Notes under the pieces: generated by a model
Seen by the model: the letters and a program-made list of their open reading frames with translations, nothing else
Told to the model about the DNA's origin: nothing
The model's database searches: none
Program-made: the position numbers and the translations under genes
Assembly: GCA_021234155.1 (NCBI GenBank)
Contig: JAJEKV010000063.1
Location: forward strand, 2,419,442-2,483,441
Reading direction: 5' to 3'
DNA: 64,000 nt
Source: Isoetes taiwanensis
Lineage: Eukaryota; Streptophyta; Lycopodiopsida; Isoetales; Isoetaceae
Part shown: one piece after another, positions 1 to 11,188 of the stretch
Layout of the letters: the number at the start of each line of letters is the position of its first letter
How positions within the stretch are numbered: the first letter of the stretch is position 1

Positions 1-981
1 CTGTAGGGCTTCTTCCCAAAAATGATTTGGTGCTTAGAAATTCAAAGCATAGATCTGACTGCATCAAGTAAAGTCCTATTCTTCCTTCCTGTTTTTCCAT
101 TTTGCTGAGTCGTCTATCTGCAAGTCAATTGTCTAAGAATTCCATTAGTCATATAAAAGATTTAAACTTATCTGAAAGGTATTGTCCCCCACGATCTGAT
201 CTTATGCATCTAAGTTTTCTTCCAGTTGTCTCTCCATTTCAGCTACATATAGTTTGAAAGCATCAAGAGTCTGTGATTTTCTCATCAAACAGTAGCATTT
301 ACACTTTTTACTACAGTCATCTATAAATGAGATGAAGTATCTCTTGCCAATCCTTCCTTTGACATTTCAAATCTTGTATTCCTTCGGCTCATTTCTTTGG
401 ATTTTTGAAAGGTATTCTGATTTTTCCTAGCACGCATCCTTCACAGATGAGCGTGTCCTTTTCTTGTACATCGCAATGTATGAGTTCTCTTTTGTTCATG
501 ACTTTTACATTGTTGTGTATTGGCAAGTCTATTATGCCCTAGCTTAGGATCAGCAAAAGATACTGCATTTATGCCATCAATTTCACATAACTATCCATTT
601 GAAACAGGTTGCCAACTCGTCTTGCAAGAAATTTAACTTTATTATCCAAAAACACTATACAAACGTTCTTCTCAAAGAAGAGTTTGTATCTTAGATCACC
701 TTATTGGCATATGGAAATCAATTTTTTATCAAACTAGGCACGCATAGAACGTTTTCTACATTTACAACATTCCCGTCAAGATCTAAGAGATGCAACATTT
801 CACATCCTTCAACAACTTGAAGAGCTCCTTTTCCCACTTGTACTTTCTTAGAACGAGTTGGATTCAAACTTTTGACCATGATAGTAGAGCATCATTTAAA
901 GAGCAAATCAAGTTTACCTCATCTTCAGTTGTGGCATCATTTTTATCTTCAAGTTCATCTCGTTCTTGGGCAATATGTACT

Positions 982-1248
982 CTAGATTCGAGATTCTCTT
1001 CCCCTTCCTCTGGCATAATCTTTGGGGTTAGGGCATTTTGCTGCTATATGCTCTATTTCCTTACAGTTATAGCATATAAGTTCTTTTCCAAGCTTAGGAC
1101 AATTTGGCTTAACATGGCCACATTCATGGCAGTGATAACAAATTGCCTTTTCTTTAGACATCCTTTTCTTCCTGTTGTTAAACAAAATTTTAGCAGTGTT
1201 CTCTTCCTCCTTCATCAACTTATTTTGTTCAACTTCAGTTCTGAGCAT
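982..1248 (-). pseudogene. copia gag zinc-knuckle segment
   Basis: The segment holds two CCHC knuckles (CYHCHECGHVKPNC and CYNCKEIEHIAAKC), preceded by a Lys-rich stretch KKRMSKEK. Knuckles of this spacing bind element RNA in the gag nucleocapsid. It sits on the same strand as the N-terminal gag piece at 1509-1904 but out of frame with it. The protease region follows towards position 1. Confidence 0.8.
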
Positions 1249-1508
1249 GTTTTTTGCTTCATCCCTAGACTTTGCAACATTTGTGATCAGTAGTAAAAGC
1301 TATGCATTAGCACTTATAGACATAGCTATAGCTAATACCAGGTACCTCTCATTCAACACTACACTAGCACCATCCAAATCAGCAACTATCTTGTTGAATT
1401 TGTTAAAAAATTCTGTCACATCTTCCTTATCATTGTATTTTAAATTTCTTAATTCCTTCTCTTAAGTACATCTATCTGAGACAATGTCTTATTTTCATGA
1501 TGTTTCAA

Positions 1509-1904
1509 TCAGTAACTCCACATTTGTCTAGGTGACATACCTCTTAATTTTAGCAAAATAATTGGCCCAACCTTGCTGGTGATAATCCCTCTTGCTTCCT
1601 TTAGTTTTGTTGCCAATGTAGTCGTTGCAGCAGATCCACCTGCTGCACTTGCAGCGTCTTCTCTAACTGTACTTTCTGAGCTTGCAGAAGATGCAACTCC
1701 ACCTCCTACATCAGTGGAATTCACAGCAAACGCTTCATTATCCATTGTTGGATCAACAACTTCCCACAAGTTTTCCACATCTAGAATGTGTTTTATCTGG
1801 TCCTTCCACATTTGGAAGTCAGAACCCTCATTATAAATTTCAACACTAGAGAGAAGTCCAGTGCCAAACCTTGTTGCCATAATGAATACTGGCTCTGATA
1901 GCAA
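1509..1904 (-). pseudogene. copia gag, N-terminal part
   Basis: This 131-codon open stretch carries the copia gag N-terminus. The likely start is the internal Met of MATRFGTG rather than the first Met. After it come a WKDQ..I box and a Ser/Ala-rich linker, then KLKEARGIITSKVG and a MSPRQMW segment typical of gag_polypeptide families. The frame breaks before the zinc knuckles at 982-1248, so the polyprotein is disrupted. Gag would form the cytoplasmic particle that packages element RNA. Confidence 0.75.
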
Positions 1905-2804
1905 ATGATATAATTACGATCAAGGATGGAATATATCCAGGTAGAACTTCACAATTTCAATTGATCGCCTCCTTAATCTCACAATTGTACACAAGTAAAT
2001 ATTGATGTCAATATGGCACGTAAAAAACAATTCCAAAGGTTAGATACCCTTGCTAAGGTATTGACCATATCTTGTAGCAACGTTGACTTCGATAACCCAA
2101 GCCCTAATTGAATGAAATAGGCTCCGATTTCATCTATTATGATAAATCCGGCACTCAGCTCACTGAATCAATCTAGTTTACTACGAGTCTATAATTTGAT
2201 CGATCGATCTGGCTCAATAACCTATTCGATGTATATCTTTCTATTTTCAAATTTTGTGCTGGCTCGAAAACTAATGTCCACATATTGGACCATTAAAAGA
2301 AATCTCACCCTTTCCATGTATACCATGTAAATTATGGCCTACAATGTTCCAATGGCCTTTTTTATGCTTCACACTATAGATAGCTCTTGTTGCACAAACG
2401 TAGCTGTAATGTAGTTCATCTGTGTACATCCTTTTTGAGCTAAATCCCTTCTGAAGTGAATGTTTAACTTTGGCCTGGTGGTTGATATGGTCTCGAGGAT
2501 TACCACTAAATTGCATCTCTCCGGAAAGATGAGTTGCTTGCAGATGCCAAAAAATAATAGTCTCTTATCTTTAATGTAGTATGCTGATGGCAGTTTCTTG
2601 TTCTTAAAGAATGATAATAGCAGTATCCATCACTTTTTCCAGGCCATGGATCTGCTTGGCACGGCCTCCGGCGTCTGTCTGAAGAAAGCCAAATCTTACA
2701 TTCAACCAATTCATCCAAAGAAGACAGTAGCTTTACGAATGATATATAATATGCACATCAGGTAACAAAATTGTCGTTTTAGGGTTAGAAAACCTGCTTA
2801 AACC
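1905..2804. other. Intergenic; probable copia 5' LTR remnant, then unassigned sequence
   Basis: Sequence immediately after the degenerate primer site (about 1905 onward) should be the copia 5' LTR, but no clear terminal dinucleotide or target duplication was found. Two short minus-strand open stretches (2718-2506 and 2516-2271) read CQADPWPGKSDGYCYYH and VKHKKGHWNIVGHNLHG. They look protein-like but match no family I can name. No other gene is visible. Confidence 0.35.
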
Positions 2805-4520
2805 CTAAAACAAATGGCAGGTATGGTGGAACCCATCAGCTATGGCGCCCAAACCCTTTACAAGATCCGTGTGCATAATATCGTCTGGAGTATGTTTTAA
2901 CAAAAGTGCAATCCAATTTGCTGTCGAAGAGGCCGAGCTCATATTTTCTGCAGAATCAGCATTGTCCATGATCAAATTCTGGGCTTCTTGATTTGCTGCA
3001 GATGGATCTAAAGAACCTGCGCAGAATGATTTCACTTTATAATCAATCTCTCCAAAAAGACGCTGCGCCTGGGAAGCGTAATAAGGAAGCTTGAGCTGGC
3101 ATGTCAAAATTGCTCGGCACAGATGATCTGCTGGAGGAAGAATTGGGGCTGCATTTTTCGCCTGGTGTTCAGTTTGCGGTATGTCTTTTTCTGCAATTCT
3201 AGACCGTATTTCATGTTTTTGACAATCGGGTTCTTTTAAAATGGTCATATGAGTGCACATGCTTGCAAATCCACCTACAGAAAGGCAGAGAAGAGCAAGA
3301 TCTGGCAAATTGTTTTCTTTTGGTAATAGGCAAAAAAATGCCCCCCAGACTGGGATTGTCATATATACAGATATTGCCGTTGATGCACAAATGTCTCCTA
3401 GGCTGCAGCATTCAAGTAGGCTACAAATTCCTGCACATACCAGACCGCTATAAACAGCAGGGCACCATGAAAATCCCTGTATTCCTTGTACAAAGTCACT
3501 GATTCCATGTGGGCTGATGGCTATGTTAATGATTTCCCAAAACGTATTGAGAACTAAAGCTGCTGCCAAGCTTGTTGCATTTAATCCTTTGCCATCTAGT
3601 TTTCCAAAAAGAGCTTCAGATCTCAACATTTGGATTCCTGAGATTACAAGATCGAGAATGGACCAAAAGCCTCCTAGTTTGGGAACAGAAATACTACTCC
3701 ATCCAGCTCCTTCCTCTTCCAATATGCCCAGATCTGTGATTATCAAGAAACAAGAGATCAACGTCCAATCTAAATACACATCAAGTGATGTTTGCACAAC
3801 TTTTGTAAAGCACTTACCTAATATGGAGACTATGGATGTCATCCATGTGAACCTGCTCACAGATCTGCCAGCAGAAAATTGCATCAAGATGGGTAGAAAC
3901 AGAATCTGCAAATTGGATTGTGGGCTTGGTTAGAACTTAGAACCTTATAGTTTTGATTGTTTATAAAAATGGCAGTTGACTTTGAGAGAATTGCCTACCG
4001 TGAGTCCAAATATAAGAGAAACTTCATTTGAGACACCAGCATTTGCCTTATAGGTTCCAAGTACATTGTGCAATAATCCCCAAAATCCAAGCTCCAAACC
4101 AGCCAAGACAACGCTTTGATCTCTGAGAGCAGTTGGAAGAACAGGCAAAAACACAGGCAGTGCAAAGAGGGATCTGACAAGAGAGTTTAAGCTCTCTGGC
4201 ACCTCTAAAGAACCATGATCACTCATCTCAGACACAGCAGTTCCTGATCCATACAAGGCAGCCAATATGTGAAGCATGAACAAACTCTTGCCTTTATTTG
4301 GCAGGTGCAGAGGAATTTTTAGAGCAAGAAGCCGGTGATGGTGAAGGGTTTGACTCTGAGGCATTGGCAGGGACTTTAATTTCTGTGATGCTTTGAATAG
4401 ATTCTTGCATCTGAGTCTAGAGACAGCTCTTGTAGAGATGATCTGCATCACTGCGGTATTATTCAGAGACAGGCGCTGTGCGGATGCAAGTGAGCTGTGA
4501 AGCTGCATCTTGACAGGCAC
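2805..4520 (-). CDS. EamA-like (drug/metabolite transporter) membrane protein, probably plastid-targeted
   Basis: Three exons join cleanly on the minus strand: 4520-3999, 3905-3818 and 3733-2805. The introns are 93 and 84 nt with GT (GTAGGC, GTAAGTG) and AG (TTTGCAG, ATCACAG) borders, giving about 512 codons to a TAA stop. The first about 80 residues are Ser/Arg/Lys-rich and poor in acids, like a transit peptide. The first EamA repeat follows (LAALYGSGTAV, a LAGLELGFWG helix, then SLIFGLT joined to ILFLPILMQF across intron 1). The second EamA repeat includes GFWSILDLVISGIQMLRSE and the PAVYSGLVC / ASTAISVYMTIPVWGAFF helices. The C-terminal about 140 residues form a soluble tail. Members of the family are about 10-TM small-molecule exporters; the substrate cannot be read from sequence. 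The second intron is a multiple of three without a stop, so it could be retained. Confidence 0.8.
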
Positions 4521-7500
4521 TTTAGATCAAATTTTGCACTCTAGACTAAATTTTGATATGGCTACTTTAGAATTCAAGTGCAGAAAACTTTCCTGGCAAG
4601 CTACAGCCGAAGGTAGTATGGTGGTATTATATGTCTGGAATAGGGTCTAGCGCTGCAGTAAGAAGAATGCAAAGGGAAGTTGGTATTATATAAGGAATTG
4701 GGTGGTGACGCGGGAAGAAGGGACGCTGCATTTGCATGACTTGGCAAAGGTGGCTCTCTTAGAACTTAGAACCTACACGTTTTTTTCCTGGCAAGAGGCT
4801 CCAACAATGTTGCCTCTGTTTAATCACGTCACAAAAACTTGAGGGCCCAACGCTTTTTGTTTAGGTTCATTCGTTTGGTGTTTCACTTCTGTACTCCAGT
4901 TAACTCCCACCTCACATCTTGGGATTCTTCTTGTTTTAACAATAACCGCTACCTTATGACTTGACTTCTATTCCAATGGTCCATATAAGTTCACACCATT
5001 GTGCACTTCCAGTGCCAGAGTTTTTATCACCCGAATATTCATCATGGACGTGAAAGAAACCGCCAAAACGTGATTGTCAAGTGGACGTGAAAGAAGCAGC
5101 CAAAACTTGATTGTCAAACTACATAAATCTTTTTGCATATCACTAGCTATTTGCATGATACCATTAGAAGTATACCCTCACTTAAATTGATTTTGATGCT
5201 GAACTTTTATGCATATCGTTTACCACATGGTTAATACCATTAGCATATCCTCGCAGTGATTAAGACGAGTGTCTTTGTACGGCAAATGACACGATTATTT
5301 CAATTCAATACATTTGACTTTAATCCAATGGTGCCCCTAATCTATTCTCATTTTCAAACAATAAAAAAAACACCATGCATTTAACTAGAAGATCTTGGGC
5401 TTTTGAGATGATTGTTTTATGTTTTTTGGTATGTTTTTCTAGAGGAAATTACCATTTACAAGATCTTACTAGAATGTGCAATTAGACATGCAAATGGTAG
5501 ATTTGGCGACTTTTTTTATTTTCTACGGTGTTGGATTCCACTTTATCAAGTTATCCATTAGAATCCTACATGACTTTAGACATCCAATGTCTATGAATTG
5601 CAATCCAAAAGATGAAGTTATATTTCTGGAAGCTGTAAAACATGTTGTTTCTAGTTCCAATAATGGCAATAATTATCGAACGTCAGCATTGCTGGGTTTT
5701 ATCTATAATATGTTGGAAAGGACTAATAAGTAAATGTTCAACTAATTACATGGAAAAAGCTTGCTTCTTTATTGGCAAAAGTGTAATATCGCAATTATGA
5801 TATCAAAGAAACATGATGGTTGTTTATGTTAGTTCCTTTGTATAATATTTTCCACGACTTTTAGGTTTCTTGTCCTTCTCGAGCTGATTCTACTTCTGCA
5901 AGTCATGTCCCTTGGAGATACATATTTCCAAATAGTTTTGTTCTATTTCAAGCTCCAAGGAACATAGAAGAAGTTGATATAAGGTGTTATATAATGAATA
6001 TGAATGCCTGACCAGCCGCTCTATGTGATGCGACACACACCTTCAGTGGGGATACTGGGATCATATCTCCAGGAGGTGGTGGATATGCGCACCCACTTGT
6101 GTCCTCCAGCATTTCATTGATATGTATCGCTGTAACAATTTATCAGCAGGCTTATTACTGCAAAGGTTTTTCCATCAAAAACCCTTTGGGGCGGAGGCTT
6201 TTTAATCCTGGGCAGTAATATCCCTGCTGCTCTCTCTCTTTATTTGGGTCCCATAGGTCTATTGGTCTCCGTGGATGATAAAAACAAATTCAATTCAGTT
6301 CAATTTTCTCAAATTGTCCCACCTCATTAAAAGGTTTATGAGCTAAAATAATTTGGTTCGACAAACAAAAACTGAATGTGCCACTATATATAAATGAAGG
6401 AAAGACAAACAACTTAAGCAAGGCGAACATAGTCAGTTTCATGATTTATCATGCCAACCTTAGCTTGCATTGATGTCTTATATGTAGTTGAACAATTGAC
6501 AAATATGGCGTAACTATCTAAGATGCCATTTACAGATTTGCAATGAATTGGCAGCTCTATTATCTTGTTGCTTCTAATATTGATGCCATAGAATTTGATG
6601 GTCTTTTTGGCCTTCCGCCTTGATCTTGGAAAATACGAACGACTAAATTGCTATAAAGCTTAGACAATCCGAGCATGAAAACTTTGATAATAGATATATG
6701 GGAATGTAAATAAGGAACCATTTCAATTAACCTTTATTCTCCAAAGAGAACAAATGGTCTAAAAACATAGAAAGCTCATTATTGTAGGGGATTTAGAACC
6801 CTCGCCCTATAGAGTTTCAATGGGGAAATCGATATATGTACACGTCATTATGTGAGGGTATGAATTTGAATTGACTTTCGTCGTCCATGGAGACCATGAG
6901 GTCTATGGGACCCAAAGAACACAGCGAGACAATTGACTAGGATTACCAACCCCCCCCCATTTGTCAAAGGGTTTGTAAGGAAAAAAGCTTAGCAATAATA
7001 GAGTCACTGATGAACTGCACATCTATACATTTGTACACATCAATGTGATGATGCAGGACTTCTTTTATATTGGTTGTCAAGAACCTCCAGGATACATGAT
7101 GATAATGCCATTACTGCATGCCTTTGCAAGAGCACATCAAGGTAGCTAATTAGGTGCAATCAAATCAACATATCGTGGACGAACAATCGCAAACGCCGGG
7201 CAAATCTAAAAGGTATGGCATTCATCTTTAATGGCTCCCATCTAGCAACATTGACATACCATGTTTTCATATTCCTACAGCCCCATCTGCTAGATCCAAT
7301 TTTGAGGCAATGTGCACTAGTACAAACGGACGCAATTGTTCTACGCCTCTCACGAGCAAATGTGACGTTATCCAAAAATATATGGTATGAATATGTTTTA
7401 GGCCACATCACCATATAAGCCTAGTTTGGTAGCCTTGTATACCTTAGTATGGAGAAGGGAACATGGCTAAACATAACTTAGCCAACCTTAGATATGGAAC

Positions 7501-8312
7501 CATTTCCACATGGTTCCATCTTATTGGCAACCCACCACAGGGATGCACCCTATTGGAGGCACATGGCGTGGCATGGCAATCCTAACCTCCTAATGGCCAA
7601 ACCCTAACCCGAGGCCATTTTTTGGCTCCAACAGACCTGGAACCATGTTCGCGCTCGAAACTCCATTTCAAGAATCGTTACTGCAGCATAGCATAGCACA
7701 ACTGCCCTAGGAGTGTGTGCACATCAGAAGGAGTGGGAGCTACTCGGAACCACTCTCAGAGCGATGGAGATGCCAGGAGCAGGTGGAAGTTCCTCTAGAG
7801 CAGGTATTTAGAGTAGAATCTTTGGTAGATCATCTGGAAGTTAAGATTCCAGATAAAATAGCATTTCGTATCTCTAGTGTAGCCATTCTAGAACCCTCAG
7901 TTTGAATCTCGAACCCTAATCAATGTGTTCTGGATCCCCCTTTTACGTCGATCTTCTCAGGAACATGTGCTAGCTTGGATTTGGGTTAGTTGTATGACTC
8001 TACCTACCACATCGAACCCTAATCAATGAACCCTAACTGTAAGTTAGATGCATGTGATTGGGATTGGTTGTTACTCTTATTATTTATCATGTTATGTGGA
8101 TATACGATGTTGGTTGATCATGTTTGCACCTCCTATATTGGGAAGGGGGATAGAGACGTAGTAGCCTTGTGTAGACGATGCTTCTAGTTTAGACCCTTTA
8201 GTTCATATTATATGCAGCATGTGCATAGAGACCACCAAGCTATGGAGGCCCTGGAGTGACTGAGCACCACACAACGGAGTTAGTGGCAAGATAGAGGGAG
8301 TCACTGCTGAGC
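4521..8312. other. Gene-poor stretch with short repeats and LINE-end debris
   Basis: No gene is supported here. A 37-bp tandem duplication lies at about 5044-5116 (GGACGTGAAAGAA units). A block at 6175-6230 recurs at 63560-63616. Copies of the LINE-tail wording around GACCTATGGGACCC appear in opposite orientations at about 6240-6275 and 6885-6925. The open stretch at 5476-5733 has no recognisable motif. The rest is AT-rich unassigned sequence. Confidence 0.5.
6175..6300. repeat. Dispersed repeat shared with 63560-63616, adjoining a LINE-end-like segment
   Basis: The wording ACCCTTTGGGGCGGAGGC, then TTTTTAATCC and GGCAGTAATA, followed by a CT-rich run, recurs almost identically at 63560-63616. 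The adjacent CCCATAGGTCTATTGGTC is the inverted counterpart of text at 6885-6925. This resembles 3' ends of LINE copies, but no coding part is attached. Confidence 0.45.
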
Positions 8313-9085
8313 GTGTCTACTGGGGACTTGGAGCGAGCTAGGCTTATAGCCGGGCACTTCGAGAGGGCGAGGTATGAGTCTGACACTTTCTGGGTTGTTT
8401 GGTGTTGCCCTGACCCTCAGGAGTTGCAGGTGTTGGCCTGCTCTTATTTTGGGGAGTTCAGTCGGGAAAGGACGTGTGTCGTCACGATCCTACAACCGCC
8501 TATCAAACACTAGGTTTCAGGAAGGGGACATGCAACCCTTCCTGCGTCATCGGATCGGGAAGATGCAGCAGATTAGTCTCGTTGGGTGAGACCAAGCGGT
8601 TACGTCTCTGGCAGGTTACAGTCATGACAGGGCCTGATTTAGCCTATCTGCAAAGTATGCACAGAAGGGGCGGATGGAGTGGTCAACCCTAGCCATTGTC
8701 TATTGCCAGCCCAAGTCATTGTCATAACTCGGTCTGTTCTATGTTGAGACCCCAGCCGTCAGTCTACTTTTCCCATGAGTCTGGGCCTGGGTAGGAGCTT
8801 ATGCGATGGATGATGTGTTGATGTCTATGATGGATTTATGGATGGATGGATGGTACTATCCTTCGAGATAGCTGATTGTATTGTTATTGCTAGTGCTGAC
8901 GTTTATGTTTATGCTTCTGCTGTATAGGATTCCATGGGAGACGGGTGCGCAAGACACCTTCCTTCCCATGTATGGGCCATCCCAGGATGGGATAGACGAA
9001 GGGCCCGTGTGGCAGACCTTGTTGGATGGGGGATTTCCCGTGAGTTATACGCCCGGGTGTCGTATATTTTGTGAGGAGCGTCACA
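8313..9085 (+). mobile_element. Decayed LTR (3' portion) of the TGTGACG...CGTCACA family
   Basis: Scattered blocks match the solo LTR at 11189-12799 in order: the gctagg...tagccgggc...gggtctgacact stretch, the GGGGCGGATGGAGTGG block near 8670, and the terminal GGGAGCGTCACA-like end (here GAGGAGCGTCACA, ending at 9085). A mutated primer site TGGTATCAAAGC follows at 9087-9098. The leader after it resembles those after 63794 and before 46320. The 5' end of this LTR is not recognisable. Confidence 0.6.
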
Positions 9086-9086
9086 A

Positions 9087-9098
9087 TGGTATCAAAGC
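9087..9098 (+). promoter_or_regulatory. Primer-binding site (mutated)
   Basis: TGGTATCAAAGC lies two bases after the LTR end CGTCACA. It differs at one position from TGGTATCAGAGC, the sequence that pairs with the 3' end of initiator tRNA-Met. The downstream 500 bases hold no recognisable gag. Confidence 0.65.
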
Positions 9099-9609
9099 AA
9101 TGATCTTGTTGACCAAGATCCAGTACTGGCCATGACCCTGGATAGTTAGATTAACTGGAATGGAATGAGAATTCCAATGATAGTGGGAGAAAAGTTTGCC
9201 CTGTTACCAGGGTCGTAAAGTAGGCTAGGTTATAGACTTTGGGGGAGGGGAGGGGGATTGAACATCTTAGTAAAATTAGAGTGGAAATTATATATTCACA
9301 CCACGATTCTACATAAAAAAGGGTTGAAGAATCATCCCAATTGAAGATCTCAGTGGAATATGGCATAAATTCAAAATTAATTATAGAAAATTTAATAAGA
9401 CTTCAAAAATTTCGTTTGGGGGGGGGGTCACCATTAATAAGGGTGGCTCATTAATATTAGTAATAATGATCAGGGAATATTCTCTCACGTGTGCGGGCAT
9501 CTTGCCAACCCCTTTTAACCCCTTTTTCCTAATTTCGCCCTAAATCACCTTCTTAGGCCCCCTAAGGAGATCTCTGACTTAATGTAATCAGTCTGCTCAT
9601 CCAAAAGAT
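9099..9609. other. Decayed element leader and unassigned sequence
   Basis: The first about 80 bases match the leader that follows the primer site at 63795 and, inverted, the leader just left of 46320. After that only AT-rich sequence and a G-run at about 9418-9427 are seen, with no coding capacity. Confidence 0.4.
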
Positions 9610-9923
9610 ATGGCACAGACCAAATGCACGGCAAGGAAGATTAGGAGCCCAAGACCAAGGCCAAGCATGGCAGAGATTGCAGCGGGAAGTGGTAAGAAAA
9701 GCTCGGGGCATCTACGACCAAGACCAAGTGAGGAGTCGAGGAGCTCTGACTCCTCAGACGAGTCCTTCCACACCATGGACGAGCGGGCACCAAGTAGCTC
9801 GTATGAATTGGCGCAACGAAGGTATAAGACGGTTGGGGATGAGCAGCAGGAATAGGTGGCCCCAAAGAAGAGAAAGGAGAAGGAAAAAGTGGCGGAGTGG
9901 GGGAGGGAGGGAGGGAGGGGGGG

Positions 9924-10020
<97 letters not shown>

Positions 10021-10765
10021 ACAACACCAGGAGAAAAGGACCAAGTGGAAAGAAGATAGACTGCGAGGGAACGTAGTGATTTCAGAAGGAGCCATAAAGA
10101 ACCCAAGTTGACTTCAAGTCAGAGGAGGAGGAGGAAGAAGCAGAAGAGCCATTGGATAAGGAAGCTAATCAAGTGCAGGAGGAAGTTGGGGACCATCGGA
10201 CCCCAACGCTCGAATGTCGTATCATGTGTGGCCGGAGCCATCGAAGCAATTGAAGAAGAAATAAAAGGCAGGAGAGAAAGCCTCCAAGCTCAAACACGAC
10301 ATAGAATTCGAGAAGAAGAAGGCGGCCTTTAAGGTATACTTCAAGGAATGGACCATGTACAATGACTGGTATTGTAAGAAAAGAGTACCAAAGTTCGTGC
10401 AGAGCGACAGAATGCAAGCAGGGCCCAAGCCCCCTCCACCTCGACCAAAGATGCCCAAGAGAGTCTACCACGGGGCTAACTCCAAACACAACCGAGTTTT
10501 TCGGGAGATCCGACACTTTCAACTGTGCACAAACCTTTTGATCTGAAAAGCATCTTTGGAGCACCTTCTCCAAGAAGTAATGCAGGAGGTCAAGATGGAT
10601 TATCAGGTTATCCCGATGATGGTGCATGTATTGCAAGAGGCATCAAAGGTAGAGCTTGTCCAGCTCTTCGAAGAGGGGAACCTCTGCGCCATTCATACCA
10701 AGCAGGTAACTGTTATGCCAAAGAGCCTGAATTTGACAAGGAGGATCCGGAAAGAAAAAATTTAG
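9610..10765 (+). pseudogene. Histone H3-like chimeric gene, locus 1 (broken)
   Basis: The ATG at 9610 opens MAQTKCTARKI, matching the invariant H3 tail start (ARTKQTARK) at most positions. A Ser/Glu/Arg-rich extension follows to a TAG at 9853-9855, then a Lys-rich VAPKKRKEKEK stretch and a long (AG)n tract. In another frame, 10229-10483 reads a Lys/Pro-rich linker (KLKHDIEFEKKKAAFKVYF; PKPPPPRPKMPKR). An H3-like histone fold follows: KHNRVFREIRHFQLCTNLLI from 10484, a TGA at 10544-10546 where H3 has Arg, then [16 protein letters not shown]. The C-terminus is [19 protein letters not shown] and [10 protein letters not shown], ending with TAG at 10763-10765. H3 itself is about 135 residues with no such linker. 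Stops and a frame change mean it is not translated as drawn. Introns could remove some of these breaks. Confidence 0.65.
9931..10017 (+). repeat. (AG)n microsatellite
   Basis: A nearly pure AG dinucleotide run of more than 80 bases follows a G-rich lead-in. It lies inside the H3-like chimera and gives the long Glu-Arg repeats in translation, so several overlapping open frames here are artefacts of simple sequence. Confidence 0.95.
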
Positions 10766-11188
10766 GAACTTTTGTATAAAATTTTGATCTTTGTATGTAT
10801 AAAACTTTGGAATTAATATAAGGCTTGTTAAAATTTTCGTTAAAAGGGAAAAAATAGGTCAAATCCAGTGACCCGGGTCACTCCATGCTAAACATTCCGA
10901 GACTCTGATAAACCTCATTTGCACAGAGTAACCCAGTTTGCCCAAGTTTTTGCTTCTACGTGTTGGATTCTTGTGAGATAAGTTGTAGATAGGCTAGAAG
11001 TAAACAAATTTTGCATCCTAGCATCTTACATTAACCAAATAAGATAAATTTGAACCAAAACAAATCCAATCGAGTCACTGTGCCAAACGGCATTTCGAGA
11101 CTCTCGAAAATCGCATCTGCGTGGAGTAACCCGATTTGACCCAATTTAGTCCAAAGTTGTCCAAAAGTACTCTATAAGCCATGCCAAC
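10766..11188. other. Non-coding stretch between H3-like locus and solo LTR
   Basis: It contains two diverged copies of a short block (GGTCACTCCATGCTAAACATT near 10877 and GAGTCACTGTGCCAAACGGC near 11073). Each is followed by similar ccgagactct / tcgagactct and agagtaaccc / ggagtaaccc text, a tandem duplication of about 190 bp. No gene is seen. Confidence 0.4.

Larger units (their letters stand above)
1..1904 (-). mobile_element. Ty1/copia LTR retrotransposon remnant (gag, protease/GAG-pre-integrase, start of integrase)
   Basis: Read on the minus strand, this is the 5' half of a copia element that runs off the left window edge. Gag begins with MATRFGTG near 1880, followed by a WKDQIKHIL-type segment. 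Two CCHC zinc knuckles follow at 982-1248 (C-x2-C-x4-H-x4-C twice, CYHC and CYNC). Further down, broken frames read as protease/GAG-pre-integrase (LICEGCVLGK near 430-450) and integrase (QQNGKTGRKNRTLLDAVRSM within about 20-100). A degenerate primer site, the complement of TGCTATCAGAGC, lies near 1890-1901, so 5' LTR sequence should start at about 1905. Many frameshifts and stops make it non-functional. Superfamily assignment rests on the order gag, protease, integrase and on motif wording. Confidence 0.85.

Noticed and set aside
3517-3933. 138-codon plus-strand frame
   Set aside because: It is antisense to EamA exons 2 and 3 and their introns.
9597-10111. Several long overlapping frames on both strands (Ser-Leu or Glu-Arg repeats)
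   Set aside because: They are translations of the (AG)n microsatellite.
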